A stretch of DNA of 8,771 nt from an uncultured Collinsella sp. (GTDB lineage: Bacteria; Actinomycetota; Coriobacteriia; Coriobacteriales; Coriobacteriaceae), in NCBI GenBank assembly GCA_958424475.1, contig CATZTY010000029.1:1-8771 (forward strand), given 5' to 3'. Under the pieces are notes generated by a model, which was not told where the DNA came from, searched no databases, and worked only from the letters and a program-made list of their open reading frames with translations. Each line of letters begins with the position of its first letter. Within the stretch, counting starts at the first letter, position 1. This document shows, one piece after another, positions 1-7,007 of this stretch. A program made the translations under genes and the position numbers.

Positions 1-1
1 G

Positions 2-370
2 GGCCGGGCGCGGCATACGGCCGAGCTTATCGTTGGCGAGGGCCGTTCCATAGAGCTGGTCGATGACCTGCGTGAGTGGCATTTTGGCTCGCTGGAGGGC
101 ACATCAAATCGCGAGATGCCGCCGCAGCCCTGGGGCGATTATCCGGTGGCCTTTGGTGGCGAGTCGGAAGTGCAGCTTCAGTCGCGCATGGTCGCGGCGC
201 TGTCCCGCATCATGGCCAGGCCGCAGCACGACTGCGTGCTGGCGGTTTCCCACGGCTCAGCCTGCCAGGAGTTTCTTGAGTATGTGACTGGCGAGGGAGA
301 GCTGCCCGACAACGGTGCCGTGCTTCATTTTGGCTATTGCGACGGGGCGTTTTCGCTCTTGGGTTGGTAA
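2..370 (+). CDS. Histidine phosphatase family protein (5'-truncated)
   Basis: This is the C-terminal 122 residues of a histidine-phosphatase (phosphoglycerate-mutase-like) protein; the start and the catalytic RHG motif lie left of the window. The visible part opens with GRARHTAELI, matching the family segment with a conserved Arg before a 'T-A' helix. It continues with the acidic-residue segment DDLREWHFGSLEG, which carries the likely proton-donor Glu, and then the second catalytic histidine in AVSHGSACQEF. The same landmarks occur in the same order in the next gene, 17 bases downstream, so the two are tandem paralogues and probably co-transcribed. The family removes phosphate from small molecules or proteins via a phosphohistidine intermediate. 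The substrate cannot be told from sequence. The reading frame is open from the window edge to TAA at 368-370. Confidence 0.85.
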   Translation, partial: GRARHTAELIVGEGRSIELVDDLREWHFGSLEGTSNREMPPQPWGDYPVAFGGESEVQLQSRMVAALSRIMARPQHDCVLAVSHGSACQEFLEYVTGEGELPDNGAVLHFGYCDGAFSLLGW

Positions 371-387
371 CGAACGAAAGGACCCCT

Positions 388-1023
388 ATGAATAAAGATC
401 TGTATCTGGTCCGTCATGGACAGACGATATTCAACCTTAAGCGTATTATTCAGGGCTGGAGTGACTCGCCGCTTACGCAGTTGGGTTGCGACCAGGCGGC
501 GCGCGCCGGCATGTTTTTACGTGCGCGCGGCATTGAGCCCGATCATGCCTACACCTCCACGCTTCACCGCACCGAGCAGACTATCGCCAACTTGTGGCCG
601 GGCTTGGCGTACGAGCGCCTGGACGGTCTGCGCGAGTGGTTCTTTGGCGACTTTGAGGCCGAGCGCGTGATGCTTATGCCCGAGCGCCCGTGGCGAGATT
701 TCTATCGTCAGTTTGGCGGCGAGGGCCAGATGCAGGTGCGTGAGCGCATGGTGGCGACGCTGACCGAGCTTATGCAGCGTTCGGACCATACGTGCGTGCT
801 CGCGGTAAGCCATGGCTCGGCCATCAAGGAGTTTTTGGACCATACCAAGGGCGCGGTGGCCGACGAGCGCGATCGCGTTCCGGGCAATTGCTCGGTGCTG
901 CACTTCGTGTTTGACGATGCGGCCGATACGTTTGAACTGGTCGAAGTCTTTACGCAGGAAGACTACGCGCGCGAGCTGGGGCTTGAACCGCTCGTGGCTA
1001 CTGCGGGTCCGCAGCGCGGATAA
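388..1023 (+). CDS. Histidine phosphatase family protein
   Basis: A 211-residue cytoplasmic phosphatase of the histidine-phosphatase (phosphoglycerate-mutase-like) superfamily. Visible motifs are LYLVRHGQT (catalytic RHG at residues 9-11), TSTLHRTEQT (phosphate-binding Arg61), LREWFFGDFE (likely acid Glu83) and AVSHGSAIKEF (second catalytic His142). The length is normal for the family and there is no signal peptide. The frame stays open upstream to 337, but ATG 388 is preferred because it puts the RHG motif close to the N-terminus, as usual, and has GAAAGGA five bases upstream. It follows its truncated paralogue by 17 bases, suggesting a duplication and one operon. The strong hairpin after its stop ends the unit. 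Phosphoglycerate mutase, cobalamin-pathway phosphatase and metal-independent phosphoserine phosphatase all belong to this fold, so the substrate is left open. Confidence 0.9.
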   Translation: MNKDLYLVRHGQTIFNLKRIIQGWSDSPLTQLGCDQAARAGMFLRARGIEPDHAYTSTLHRTEQTIANLWPGLAYERLDGLREWFFGDFEAERVMLMPERPWRDFYRQFGGEGQMQVRERMVATLTELMQRSDHTCVLAVSHGSAIKEFLDHTKGAVADERDRVPGNCSVLHFVFDDAADTFELVEVFTQEDYARELGLEPLVATAGPQRG

Positions 1024-1066
1024 CGCGAGCGCGGCGGCACGGGTCACCGGCATAACTTCTCGACGC

Positions 1067-1116
1067 AAAAGGGGCGGAGATGCATGTATCTGCTGCATCT
1101 CCGCCCCCTGTTTGTT
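1067..1116. terminator. Bidirectional intrinsic terminator
   Basis: A perfect 14-bp stem (GGGGCGGAGATGCA at 1071-1084 pairing with 1094-1107) encloses a 9-base loop. It is flanked by AAAA on the left and CTGTTTGTT on the right, so each strand has a short T-rich tail. It lies between the convergent phosphatase gene (plus) and DUF1015-like gene (minus) and can stop transcription from both sides. Confidence 0.85.
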
Positions 1117-1152
1117 GAGCTGCCGATTTTTGTGCCGGGCGGTCTGGTCTCG

Positions 1153-1836
1153 CTAGAACCGCGCGATCTGGTGGGTGAGCAGGCCCGTCGGGACCTGCGG
1201 CGCGCCGCCGCTGACCTGCGCGGCGGGGAAGAGCACAGCTACGGTAAAGTTGAACGGCTCTTTGCCCGTGTAGGTGCCGGCGGCACGGGCATCGTCGGCC
1301 AGGAGCTGTGATGCCCCGACCAGCGCGGCAGCGTAGGCAGGGTCGTCGGCCAGTGCCGGCTCCGGCGCCTGGTCGAGCATGGCACGGATGGCGCCGACGG
1401 CGTCCTCGCGCTTGACCTCCCACGCGCGGTGCGTAATGCCCGCGGGGTCGGTGACGGCGTAGAGCGAGGCGCCCTCTTTGGCAGCGCCCAGGATGATGTC
1501 CATGACGGGCGACGCCTCGTAGGCGAGCGACACGGGGCGCGGCTGAACTTTGAGTTCGGCGATCGCGCGCGCGGCGGCGGCCACGTCGGCGCTGGCGTCG
1601 CCCTTGCCGCCCGCAAGTACACTCGTCGGGCAGATCGCCACGACACCCGTCACACGTCCCGGCTCGCCCGAGCATTCGTACACGTAATACGCCGCACCCG
1701 GGTCCTTGAGCATCAGACCATCGGCAATGGCTTCGCGCAGGGCTTCGTTGTCACTCAGAATACTGCCCATTGCAGGCAGCGCCTCGAGCACGCGGTCCTG
1801 AGCCGGGCGGATACAGGGAAACGGAAGTGCTTTCAT
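1153..1836 (-). CDS. Short DUF1015-like protein lacking the DGHHR motif
   Basis: A 227-residue protein that resembles DUF1015, a family of roughly 400 residues with unknown activity that is often encoded beside serC and serA in anaerobic Gram-positives. The similarity is by eye: a PFPCIRP start, AAYYVYE near residue 50, PVSLAYEAS (101-109), DPAGITHRAWEVK (130-142) and FNFTVAVLF (195-203). The place where the family carries its signature ADGHHR reads ALADDPAYAAAL (161-172), so both histidines are missing. About 40-60 residues near the N-terminus and the whole C-terminal part are also absent. It may therefore be a degenerate or repurposed paralogue. The frame is intact. AGGA lies about six bases before the ATG, and the start is 39 bases after the stop of the upstream M20 peptidase gene, suggesting a two-gene operon. 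Confidence 0.65.
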   Translation of the reverse strand: MKALPFPCIRPAQDRVLEALPAMGSILSDNEALREAIADGLMLKDPGAAYYVYECSGEPGRVTGVVAICPTSVLAGGKGDASADVAAAARAIAELKVQPRPVSLAYEASPVMDIILGAAKEGASLYAVTDPAGITHRAWEVKREDAVGAIRAMLDQAPEPALADDPAYAAALVGASQLLADDARAAGTYTGKEPFNFTVAVLFPAAQVSGGAPQVPTGLLTHQIARF

Positions 1837-1875
1837 GGGCGGTCCTAACGCGCGAGTCGGTTTGTTCGCGGCTTA

Positions 1876-3096
1876 TTATGCCCCAACTTGGCCGCTCGCG
1901 TCCCAGAGCACGTTATCGGCGAGCGCGATTAGCACCTGCTGACAACGAACGATATCGGCGTGGGGCACATATTCGTTGGGCTTGTGCGCGAGCGCGAGCG
2001 ACCCGGGACCGTAGCTCATGCAATTGCGGTTACCTGTCTTGCCAGCAATGACGGCGGTGTCGGTGTAGCCGGTAAAGAAGCCGACGGTCGTGTCCGCGTC
2101 CGTCACGTCATCGGCGGCACGCTTGAGCGCTGCTAGAAGGGGAGAGGTCGGATCGCGCTCGATAGCGGGGCGGTCGCCTGTCACGGTATAGCTTCCATGG
2201 CAGCCGGGGACCGCGGCTTCGGCGCCGGCGATGGCCTGCTCTACCATGCGCTTCGCGACGGCCGTATCGGTCGGCGGAGTCAGGCGCATATCGACCCAGA
2301 CCTTGGCGCGGTCGGGCACGACATAGGGGCGATATCCGCCCTCGATTTGGCCAAACGTGATGGTCGAAGACCCCAGCTCATCGTGCGCGGGCAGCGCCAC
2401 AAACGCGCGACGGAGCGAACACACGACCTCGGCCATGGCGGCGACGGCATCCGCGCCCTTCCACGGCTGGCTCGCATGCGCCGTCACGCCAGCCATTTCA
2501 ATCTCGAACCACGTACGCCCCTTGTGCGCCACCTGGATCTGTCCGTCGGTGGGCTCGGTGTCCAGCACCCATTCGCGCGAACCGACCCAGCCGGCATCGA
2601 TGGCTGCCTCGGAGCCTCGCATAAAGTCTTCCTCGTCGACCGAGCAGATGAGCGAAAAGTCGCGGCGGGGCAGCGCGCCATCCGCCGCCACGCGCTCGAG
2701 CGTATGGACCAGTGCGGCAATGGCGCAGGCCAGACCGCCCTTCATGTCGCACGCACCACGGCCATAGAGTTTGTCGTTACGCACAACCGTCCCGAGCGGC
2801 GGAATGTCCGCGTCCCAGCCGTCGCCCAAGGTGACTGTATCCATGTGACAGATGTAGACGAGTCGCGGCTCGTCGCTTTGGCCCGGCACGGTGACCATAA
2901 GGTTGCGGCGCCCGGGGAGTGCTTCGAGCTCTGCAATCTGCACGGCATCGAGCTCAGGACGATCAAGCTGCGCCAGCTGCTGCTCAATGAGCCTCTTAAT
3001 GAAGTGCTCGATCTCGTCCTCATACGCACCCGGATCCGAGCTATCAATCTTCACAAGGTCCTGCGCAAGCCGCCAGGCAAAGTCCTCATCAACCAT
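1876..3096 (-). CDS. M20 family zinc peptidase/deacylase (ArgE/DapE-like)
   Basis: A 406-residue cytoplasmic metallohydrolase of the M20 family, which cleaves amide bonds of N-acyl amino acids or small peptides using two zinc ions. The metal ligands and catalytic residues are in order: VYICHMDTV (His84, Asp86), YGRGACDMKGG (bridging Asp118), SVDEED (catalytic Glu155, ligand Glu156), DTEPTDG (ligand Glu181) and ALAHKPNEYV (His371). The middle segment with GVTAHASQPWKGADA is the usual lid/dimerisation domain. All key residues are present, so the enzyme should be active. Start: ATG at 3096 has GAGG six bases upstream; an in-frame start at 3126 would add ten residues with no good ribosome site. 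The exact substrate (acetylornithine, succinyl-diaminopimelate or a dipeptide) cannot be assigned. It is transcribed with the DUF1015-like gene and divergently from the nuclease-like gene. Confidence 0.92.
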   Translation of the reverse strand: MVDEDFAWRLAQDLVKIDSSDPGAYEDEIEHFIKRLIEQQLAQLDRPELDAVQIAELEALPGRRNLMVTVPGQSDEPRLVYICHMDTVTLGDGWDADIPPLGTVVRNDKLYGRGACDMKGGLACAIAALVHTLERVAADGALPRRDFSLICSVDEEDFMRGSEAAIDAGWVGSREWVLDTEPTDGQIQVAHKGRTWFEIEMAGVTAHASQPWKGADAVAAMAEVVCSLRRAFVALPAHDELGSSTITFGQIEGGYRPYVVPDRAKVWVDMRLTPPTDTAVAKRMVEQAIAGAEAAVPGCHGSYTVTGDRPAIERDPTSPLLAALKRAADDVTDADTTVGFFTGYTDTAVIAGKTGNRNCMSYGPGSLALAHKPNEYVPHADIVRCQQVLIALADNVLWDASGQVGA

Positions 3097-3235
3097 ATGC
3101 AACCTCACAATCAGCCTGCTTTTCAAACAGATTGTAAGCCTCCTGAGAGATCCGCGGCGTGCGCGCAGCAGTATTTACCGTTCGCAGGCCGAGCCAGCGC
3201 GTTTGCCGTCCAGGCGGGTTTACAAACGACGCGGT

Positions 3236-3247
3236 GGGTACGTACCC
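3236..3247. promoter_or_regulatory. Perfect 12-bp palindrome before nuclease-like gene
   Basis: GGGTACGTACCC is a perfect palindrome ending three bases before the ATG at 3251 and covering the place where the ribosome site should be (the nearest purine-rich run, GGTGGG, overlaps it). It could be an operator or affect translation initiation, but chance cannot be excluded. No convincing -35/-10 pair was found in the 3097-3250 gap; a lone TACAAT on the minus strand (3136-3131) could be the -10 of the M20 gene. Confidence 0.35.
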
Positions 3248-3250
3248 TTC

Positions 3251-4300
3251 ATGGATGACATGCTGTGCGACATATCTGCCTTTCGGTATCACCGGATACC
3301 TCCACAGGTCTTGGCGATAATGCCGGACCTGCCCGATTCTGTAGACGATCCGCGCAGGGAGCATCTTTGTGAACACCCGCTCGTCAAGCATTTCCTGGGC
3401 ACCCCGTTACACGTGTTGGCGCAGGGCGTCTGCGGGCGCAAGGGCGATCGCATTGTCAGGCATGTTTTGAACGGGGAGAGGCCGTTTGATTCCATGCGGC
3501 AGACAGAGTTTGGCCTCGATGTCGCGTCACCACTCTTTACCCTGTTGACCCTGGCTTCCTCGGTCTCAAACGAGTGTCTGATCATGTGCATGTATGAGAT
3601 GTGCGGCGCCTTTGCCGTGTGCAAGATTGCGCCTCAGGTAAAGTCGGCACTTGAGCAGGCATATGGGAGCCGGTGGAGTGACGCGCGGTCGGGCTGGGAA
3701 AACGTAAAGGATGCCTCGGGGAATTCAACGGACTTGTGGAAACGACCTCCCTTGATTGAGCTCTCTGAATTTGCGGAGTACGTCGATAAGATCCCGGGGC
3801 TCCGCGGCGCTAAATCGTTCACGCGTGCCGCGAAATGCATTACGGGGGTGGCGGCATCGCCGCTCGAGGTCCAGGCTTCGATGCTGTTTGGCCTTACGAG
3901 GTTGCGCGGCGGCGAAGGGCTGCGCCTTACCAATAACGTTGAGATTCGTATGACGCGCAGCGCCCGCCTGATTTCGGGGCTTGATAGGCGCTATGCCGAT
4001 ATCCTGCTGGCAAATAAGGACGGCAGTCGAGAGTGTCTGGTTGAATGCCAAGGTAAAGCTATTCACGGATCCATAGAATCCAAGATCGCGGACTCTGATC
4101 GAACGACTGCCCTGCAAGCGATGGGATATCCCGTCGTTCTGATGACTTATGGTCAGCTGGCCGACTCCGATGCCTTCCGCGTGGTGATGGAGCTCATCAT
4201 GTCCTATCTCGATGCGCCGTTGAAAGACAAGACACCGCGGCAGCAGGAGCTTGAACGGCGGCTTCGTGAGGAGATTTTTATCGATTGGGCGGGAATGTAG
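3251..4300 (+). CDS. Uncharacterised protein with C-terminal PD-(D/E)XK (DUF559-like) nuclease region
   Basis: A 349-residue protein of no established function. The C-terminal 110 residues look like the DUF559/Vsr-type restriction-endonuclease fold: RRYADILL (Asp250), then RECLVECQGKAIH with Glu265 and Gln267 where relatives have E-x-D-G-x-x-H, then DSDRTTALQAMGYPVVLMTYGQL, matching the common D-x-x-R-x-x-x-L-x-x-x-G-[YW]-x-V pattern. Before this, SPLEVQASMLFGLTRLRGG (204-221) and an 'N-x-E-I-R-M' strand resemble a Coriobacteriia-wide family of hypothetical proteins that I recall, as does the N-terminal LCDISAFRYHRIPPQVL (5-21). The middle contains SPLFTLLTLA and a Cys/Met-rich helix (109-124). 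ATG 3251 is chosen because the recognisable N-terminal motif starts there; the open frame back to 2891 only mirrors the M20 gene. It stands alone between metabolic genes, as expected of an accessory gene. A defence or toxin role is possible but not shown. Confidence 0.75.
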   Translation: MDDMLCDISAFRYHRIPPQVLAIMPDLPDSVDDPRREHLCEHPLVKHFLGTPLHVLAQGVCGRKGDRIVRHVLNGERPFDSMRQTEFGLDVASPLFTLLTLASSVSNECLIMCMYEMCGAFAVCKIAPQVKSALEQAYGSRWSDARSGWENVKDASGNSTDLWKRPPLIELSEFAEYVDKIPGLRGAKSFTRAAKCITGVAASPLEVQASMLFGLTRLRGGEGLRLTNNVEIRMTRSARLISGLDRRYADILLANKDGSRECLVECQGKAIHGSIESKIADSDRTTALQAMGYPVVLMTYGQLADSDAFRVVMELIMSYLDAPLKDKTPRQQELERRLREEIFIDWAGM

Positions 4301-4381
4301 TCGTGCGGGTGGAGAACGGTCGCGCGAGCTAGAGTTTTGGGCGCGAAAAAGGCTTCAGTTTCGTCTTGGAAGGGCTTTAAT

Positions 4382-4554
4382 AATGCTACTCAGAACAAGT
4401 TGTTTCGGAAAATCGACAGTCAACTTGGATGTGGTATACAGAGATCGATTTTTACCTACTAAAGCCCCAGATAAAGCTGTTTATCAAAGCGGGTGCGCTC
4501 AGTGATTTGGGCATGACTGTCGATTATCCGAAAAAACTTGTTCTTGGTAGCATT
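4382..4554. repeat. 173-bp element with 41-bp imperfect inverted arms
   Basis: The left arm 4382-4422 and right arm 4514-4554 are inverted copies matching at 37 of 41 positions. The inner 31 positions (starting AGAACAAGTT on the left and ending AACTTGTTCT on the right) differ at only two, and the outer 8 bases (AATGCTAC / GTAGCATT) match exactly. The 91-base centre contains a small hairpin GATAAA-GCTG-TTTATC (4470-4485). TAAAGCCC (4460-4467) in the centre could also pair with GGGCTTTA (4372-4379) just outside. No protein is encoded and the stretch is visibly richer in A and T than its surroundings. It could be a miniature inverted-repeat transposable element or an RNA with a long hairpin. A clear target-site duplication is not seen; only a TA lies near each end. 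It sits between convergent genes, so termination is a third possibility. Confidence 0.75.
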
Positions 4555-4580
4555 TACAAAACCAGCCGGAGCAACGAAAT

Positions 4581-4609
4581 CGGTCCCCGTTTCGCGAAAA
4601 CGGGGACCG
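4581..4609. terminator. Hairpin between convergent genes, probable terminator
   Basis: A perfect 12-bp stem (CGGTCCCCGTTT pairing with AAACGGGGACCG) closes a five-base loop, CGCGA. It lies 41 bases past the serA stop on the minus strand and 281 bases past the nuclease-like gene. The T-tract after it is poor on either strand (GATTTCGTT on the minus side), so it may be a weak or protein-assisted terminator, or a dispersed palindromic repeat. A smaller GCCTGCC/GGCAGGC palindrome lies at 4623-4637, nearer to serA. Confidence 0.5.
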
Positions 4610-4649
4610 GACGGGCTTCATTGCCTGCCTGGCAGGCTTGGCGCCGGCG

Positions 4650-5813
4650 CTATTTGATCACGCGCACGCGATACATCGACGGAATCTGCTTGAGCGCCTC
4701 GATGGTGCTGCTGTCCAGGTGCTCGTCGGTGTCGAACATGGTGTAGGCGTTCTCGCCAGCGGACTCGTTGGTCATACGCTGCACGTTGGCGTTGTCCTTG
4801 GCGAGAATGGCCGTGATCTGGCCGATCATGTTGGGCACGTTGGCGTGCAGGCAGGCGATGCGGCTTGCGGCGCGCGCCTTGCCCATGCTGCAGGCGGGGT
4901 AGTTGACGCTATGTGCGATGTTGCCGTTCTCCAGGTAATCCTTGAGCTCGCTGATGGCCATATCGGCGCAGTTGGCCTCGGCCTCGCCAGTGCCGGCGCC
5001 CGAGTGCGTGGTGATAAACGTGTTGGGCATCTTGACGGTCTTGGGCGTGGCAAAGTCGCAGCTAAACCAGCTCAGCTTGCCCTCGCGCAGGGCAGCGTCG
5101 ACGGCGTCCTCGTCAATGATGGTCTCGCGTGCGTAGTTGATCAGCACGGCGTCCGGGGCCAGCAGGTTGATCTGCTCGGTGCTGATCATGCCGATGGTGT
5201 CGGCCTTGCTGGGCACGTGTACGGTGAGGTAGTCGCAGCCGCGGCAGAGATCCTCGAGCGTGCCCACACGCTGCACCTCGCGGCTCAGCACCCACGCATG
5301 CTCGACGGAAATGAACGGGTCGTAGCCGTAAACGTCCATGCCCAGGTCGACGCAGGCGTTGGCGACCTTGGAGCCCACGTTGCCCAGGCCGATGACACCG
5401 ATGCGCTTGCCCTTGAGCTCGCGGCCCACAAAGGCCTTCTTGGCCTTCTCGGCATCGACCTGAATCTCGGGATCGTCGGCGTTGTCGCGCACCCAGTTCA
5501 TCGATTGCACCACGCCGCGGCTCGAGAGCACCAGCATGCCTAGGACGAGCTCCTTAACGGCGTTGCTGTTGGCGCCGGGGGAGTTAAAGACGACGACGCC
5601 CTTCTTGGCGTACTCCTCGACGGGGATGTTGTTGACGCCGGCGCCGCAGCGGGCGATGGCGCGGATGCCCTCGGGCAGCTCGTAGCCGTGCAGGTCAGTC
5701 GAGCGCATCAGGATGGCGTCGGCCTCCTCGGCGGTGCTCACAAATTCGTAGCCCTCGCCAAACTCGACTTTGCCGTCCTTGGTGATGTCGTCGATGGTCT
5801 TAATCTTGCGCAT
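4650..5813 (-). CDS. serA: D-3-phosphoglycerate dehydrogenase
   Basis: A 387-residue NAD-dependent enzyme that oxidises 3-phosphoglycerate to 3-phosphohydroxypyruvate, the first step of serine biosynthesis. The substrate domain contains ARCGAGVNNIP (54-64) and FNSPGANSNAVKEL (76-89). The nucleotide-binding Rossmann domain starts with GVIGLGNVGSKVA (139-151). Catalytic Arg229 is in INYARETIID and the catalytic His270 in TTHSGAGTGEAE. The C-terminal 65 residues form an ACT domain (CLHANVPNMIGQITAIL onward), the usual site of serine feedback binding. The length fits the short ACT-bearing type without the extra regulatory domain. The acidic partner usually found as 'EP' after the Asp-Phe segment is not evident (DFATPKTVKMPN). 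AAGGAG lies six bases before the ATG. It is 69 bases downstream of serC and co-directional, so the two form an operon. Confidence 0.95.
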   Translation of the reverse strand: MRKIKTIDDITKDGKVEFGEGYEFVSTAEEADAILMRSTDLHGYELPEGIRAIARCGAGVNNIPVEEYAKKGVVVFNSPGANSNAVKELVLGMLVLSSRGVVQSMNWVRDNADDPEIQVDAEKAKKAFVGRELKGKRIGVIGLGNVGSKVANACVDLGMDVYGYDPFISVEHAWVLSREVQRVGTLEDLCRGCDYLTVHVPSKADTIGMISTEQINLLAPDAVLINYARETIIDEDAVDAALREGKLSWFSCDFATPKTVKMPNTFITTHSGAGTGEAEANCADMAISELKDYLENGNIAHSVNYPACSMGKARAASRIACLHANVPNMIGQITAILAKDNANVQRMTNESAGENAYTMFDTDEHLDSSTIEALKQIPSMYRVRVIK

Positions 5814-5882
5814 GAAAAACTCCTTAGCAGGTTTGGTTTAAACAGGTGGTTTGAAGTGGCTGGTCGGCCCGCGCGTTGCGGG

Positions 5883-7007
5883 CTAGTTAGATCGCGGGCT
5901 CAAACTACGCTGCGTTTCGAAGTCCTTCATGTACGAGGCCAGTGCCTGCACGTCTTCCATGGTTACGGCGTTGTAGACGCTGGCGCGCATGCCGCCCACC
6001 AGGCGATGGCCCTTGACGTTTTGAATCTGGTGCTCGGCCGCGCCTGCGACAAAGGCCGCGTCGAGTTCGGCGTCGCCGGTGCGGAAGGTGACATTGGCGA
6101 TGGAGCGGCTGTCGGCCTGCGTGGTGCCATGGAACAGCTCGCTGTGCTCGAGCAGGTCGTAGAGCAGGTTGGCCTTGGCCCAGTTGCGCTCGGCCATGGC
6201 GGCAAGTCCGCCGGTCTCCTCGACCCAATGGAACACCTTGCCGCACACGTAGATGCCAAAGGTGTTGGGCGTGTTGAGCATGGAGCCCTTGGCGGCCTGG
6301 GCCTTAAGGTCCATGTACTGCGGTGTCTGCGCAAAGGCGGGGCCGTCGGCGATGAGGTCGTCGCGCACGATAACCACGGTCACGCCCGCGGCGCCGGCGT
6401 TTTTCTGAGCGCCGGCGTAGATGAGCCCGTAGCGCTCGACGTCGAGCGGCTGCGACAGAAAGCAGCTCGAGACATCTGCGACCAGCGGTACGTCGCCGCA
6501 AGCGGGCAGCTCGTGGTACATGGTGCCAAAGATGGTGTTGTTCTGGCAGATGTAAACGTAGTCGAGCCCGTCGCTCGCGGCCTCGGCGGCAATGCGCGCG
6601 TTGATGTCGGCCATGTCGGGGATGCGGTCGAAGTTGGTGTCCTCGGAGCTCGCGAGCAGCACGGCCTCGCCGTACTTGGCGGCTTCTTTGTATGCCTTGT
6701 TGGCAAAGTTGCCGGTCACGATGTAGCCGGCGCGCCCGCGGCGCATGAGGTTCATGGGGATGCCCGCAAACTGCAGCGTGGCGCCGCCCTGCAAAAACAG
6801 GACACGGTAGTTGTCGGGGATGCTCAGCAGACGACGCAGGGTTGCCTCGGCGTCGTCGATAATCTGCTGGTACATGCTAGATCGATGGCTCATCTCGAGC
6901 ACGGACATGCCACAACCGCGGTAGTCCATCATCTCGTCGGCGATCTCGGCGAGCACGCTGGTAGGCAGCGCGGCCGGGCCAGCTGAGAAGTTGTGCACAC
7001 GTGCCAT
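5883..7007 (-). CDS. serC: Phosphoserine aminotransferase
   Basis: A 374-residue PLP-dependent class V aminotransferase that converts 3-phosphohydroxypyruvate and glutamate to phosphoserine; the family also acts on the related vitamin B6 intermediate. Visible landmarks are the N-terminal HNFSAGPAALP, the MSHRSSMY segment (39-46), FLQGGATLQFAGIPMNL (71-87; cofactor phosphate site), the PLP-ring Asp in VADVSS (176-181) and the Schiff-base Lys202 in YAGAQKNAG. The substrate-side region KGSMLNTPNTFGIYV and the C-terminal VGGMRASVYNAV are also typical. The length is normal. The ATG at 7007 is preceded by GAGGGGG ending nine bases upstream. It is the first gene of the serC-serA unit; no T-box or known riboswitch was recognised upstream, and only a poor promoter candidate (TAAAGT near 7050) can be seen. 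Confidence 0.96.
   Translation of the reverse strand: MARVHNFSAGPAALPTSVLAEIADEMMDYRGCGMSVLEMSHRSSMYQQIIDDAEATLRRLLSIPDNYRVLFLQGGATLQFAGIPMNLMRRGRAGYIVTGNFANKAYKEAAKYGEAVLLASSEDTNFDRIPDMADINARIAAEAASDGLDYVYICQNNTIFGTMYHELPACGDVPLVADVSSCFLSQPLDVERYGLIYAGAQKNAGAAGVTVVIVRDDLIADGPAFAQTPQYMDLKAQAAKGSMLNTPNTFGIYVCGKVFHWVEETGGLAAMAERNWAKANLLYDLLEHSELFHGTTQADSRSIANVTFRTGDAELDAAFVAGAAEHQIQNVKGHRLVGGMRASVYNAVTMEDVQALASYMKDFETQRSLSPRSN

Noticed and set aside
2891..3250. N-terminal extension of the nuclease-like gene (open frame from 2891)
   Set aside because: It runs antisense through the M20 peptidase start and lacks any family-like sequence; the recognisable N-terminus begins at ATG 3251.
2197..3258. 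353-codon plus-strand open frame
   Set aside because: It is the antisense shadow of the M20 peptidase gene; the minus-strand product has all metal-binding motifs.
4382..4554. Retron or CRISPR origin for the inverted-repeat element
   Set aside because: There is no reverse transcriptase or cas gene in the window and no regularly spaced direct repeats.
4251..4746. Small plus-strand open frames across the inverted-repeat element
   Set aside because: They span the end of the nuclease-like gene, the inverted arms and the serA end; codon use is not gene-like.
4638..5543. 301-codon plus-strand open frame
   Set aside because: Antisense to serA, low-complexity and rich in Gly, Ala and Val, as expected from a GC-rich mirror frame.
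5688..6986. 432-codon plus-strand open frame
   Set aside because: Antisense to serC and the start of serA; no recognisable domain.
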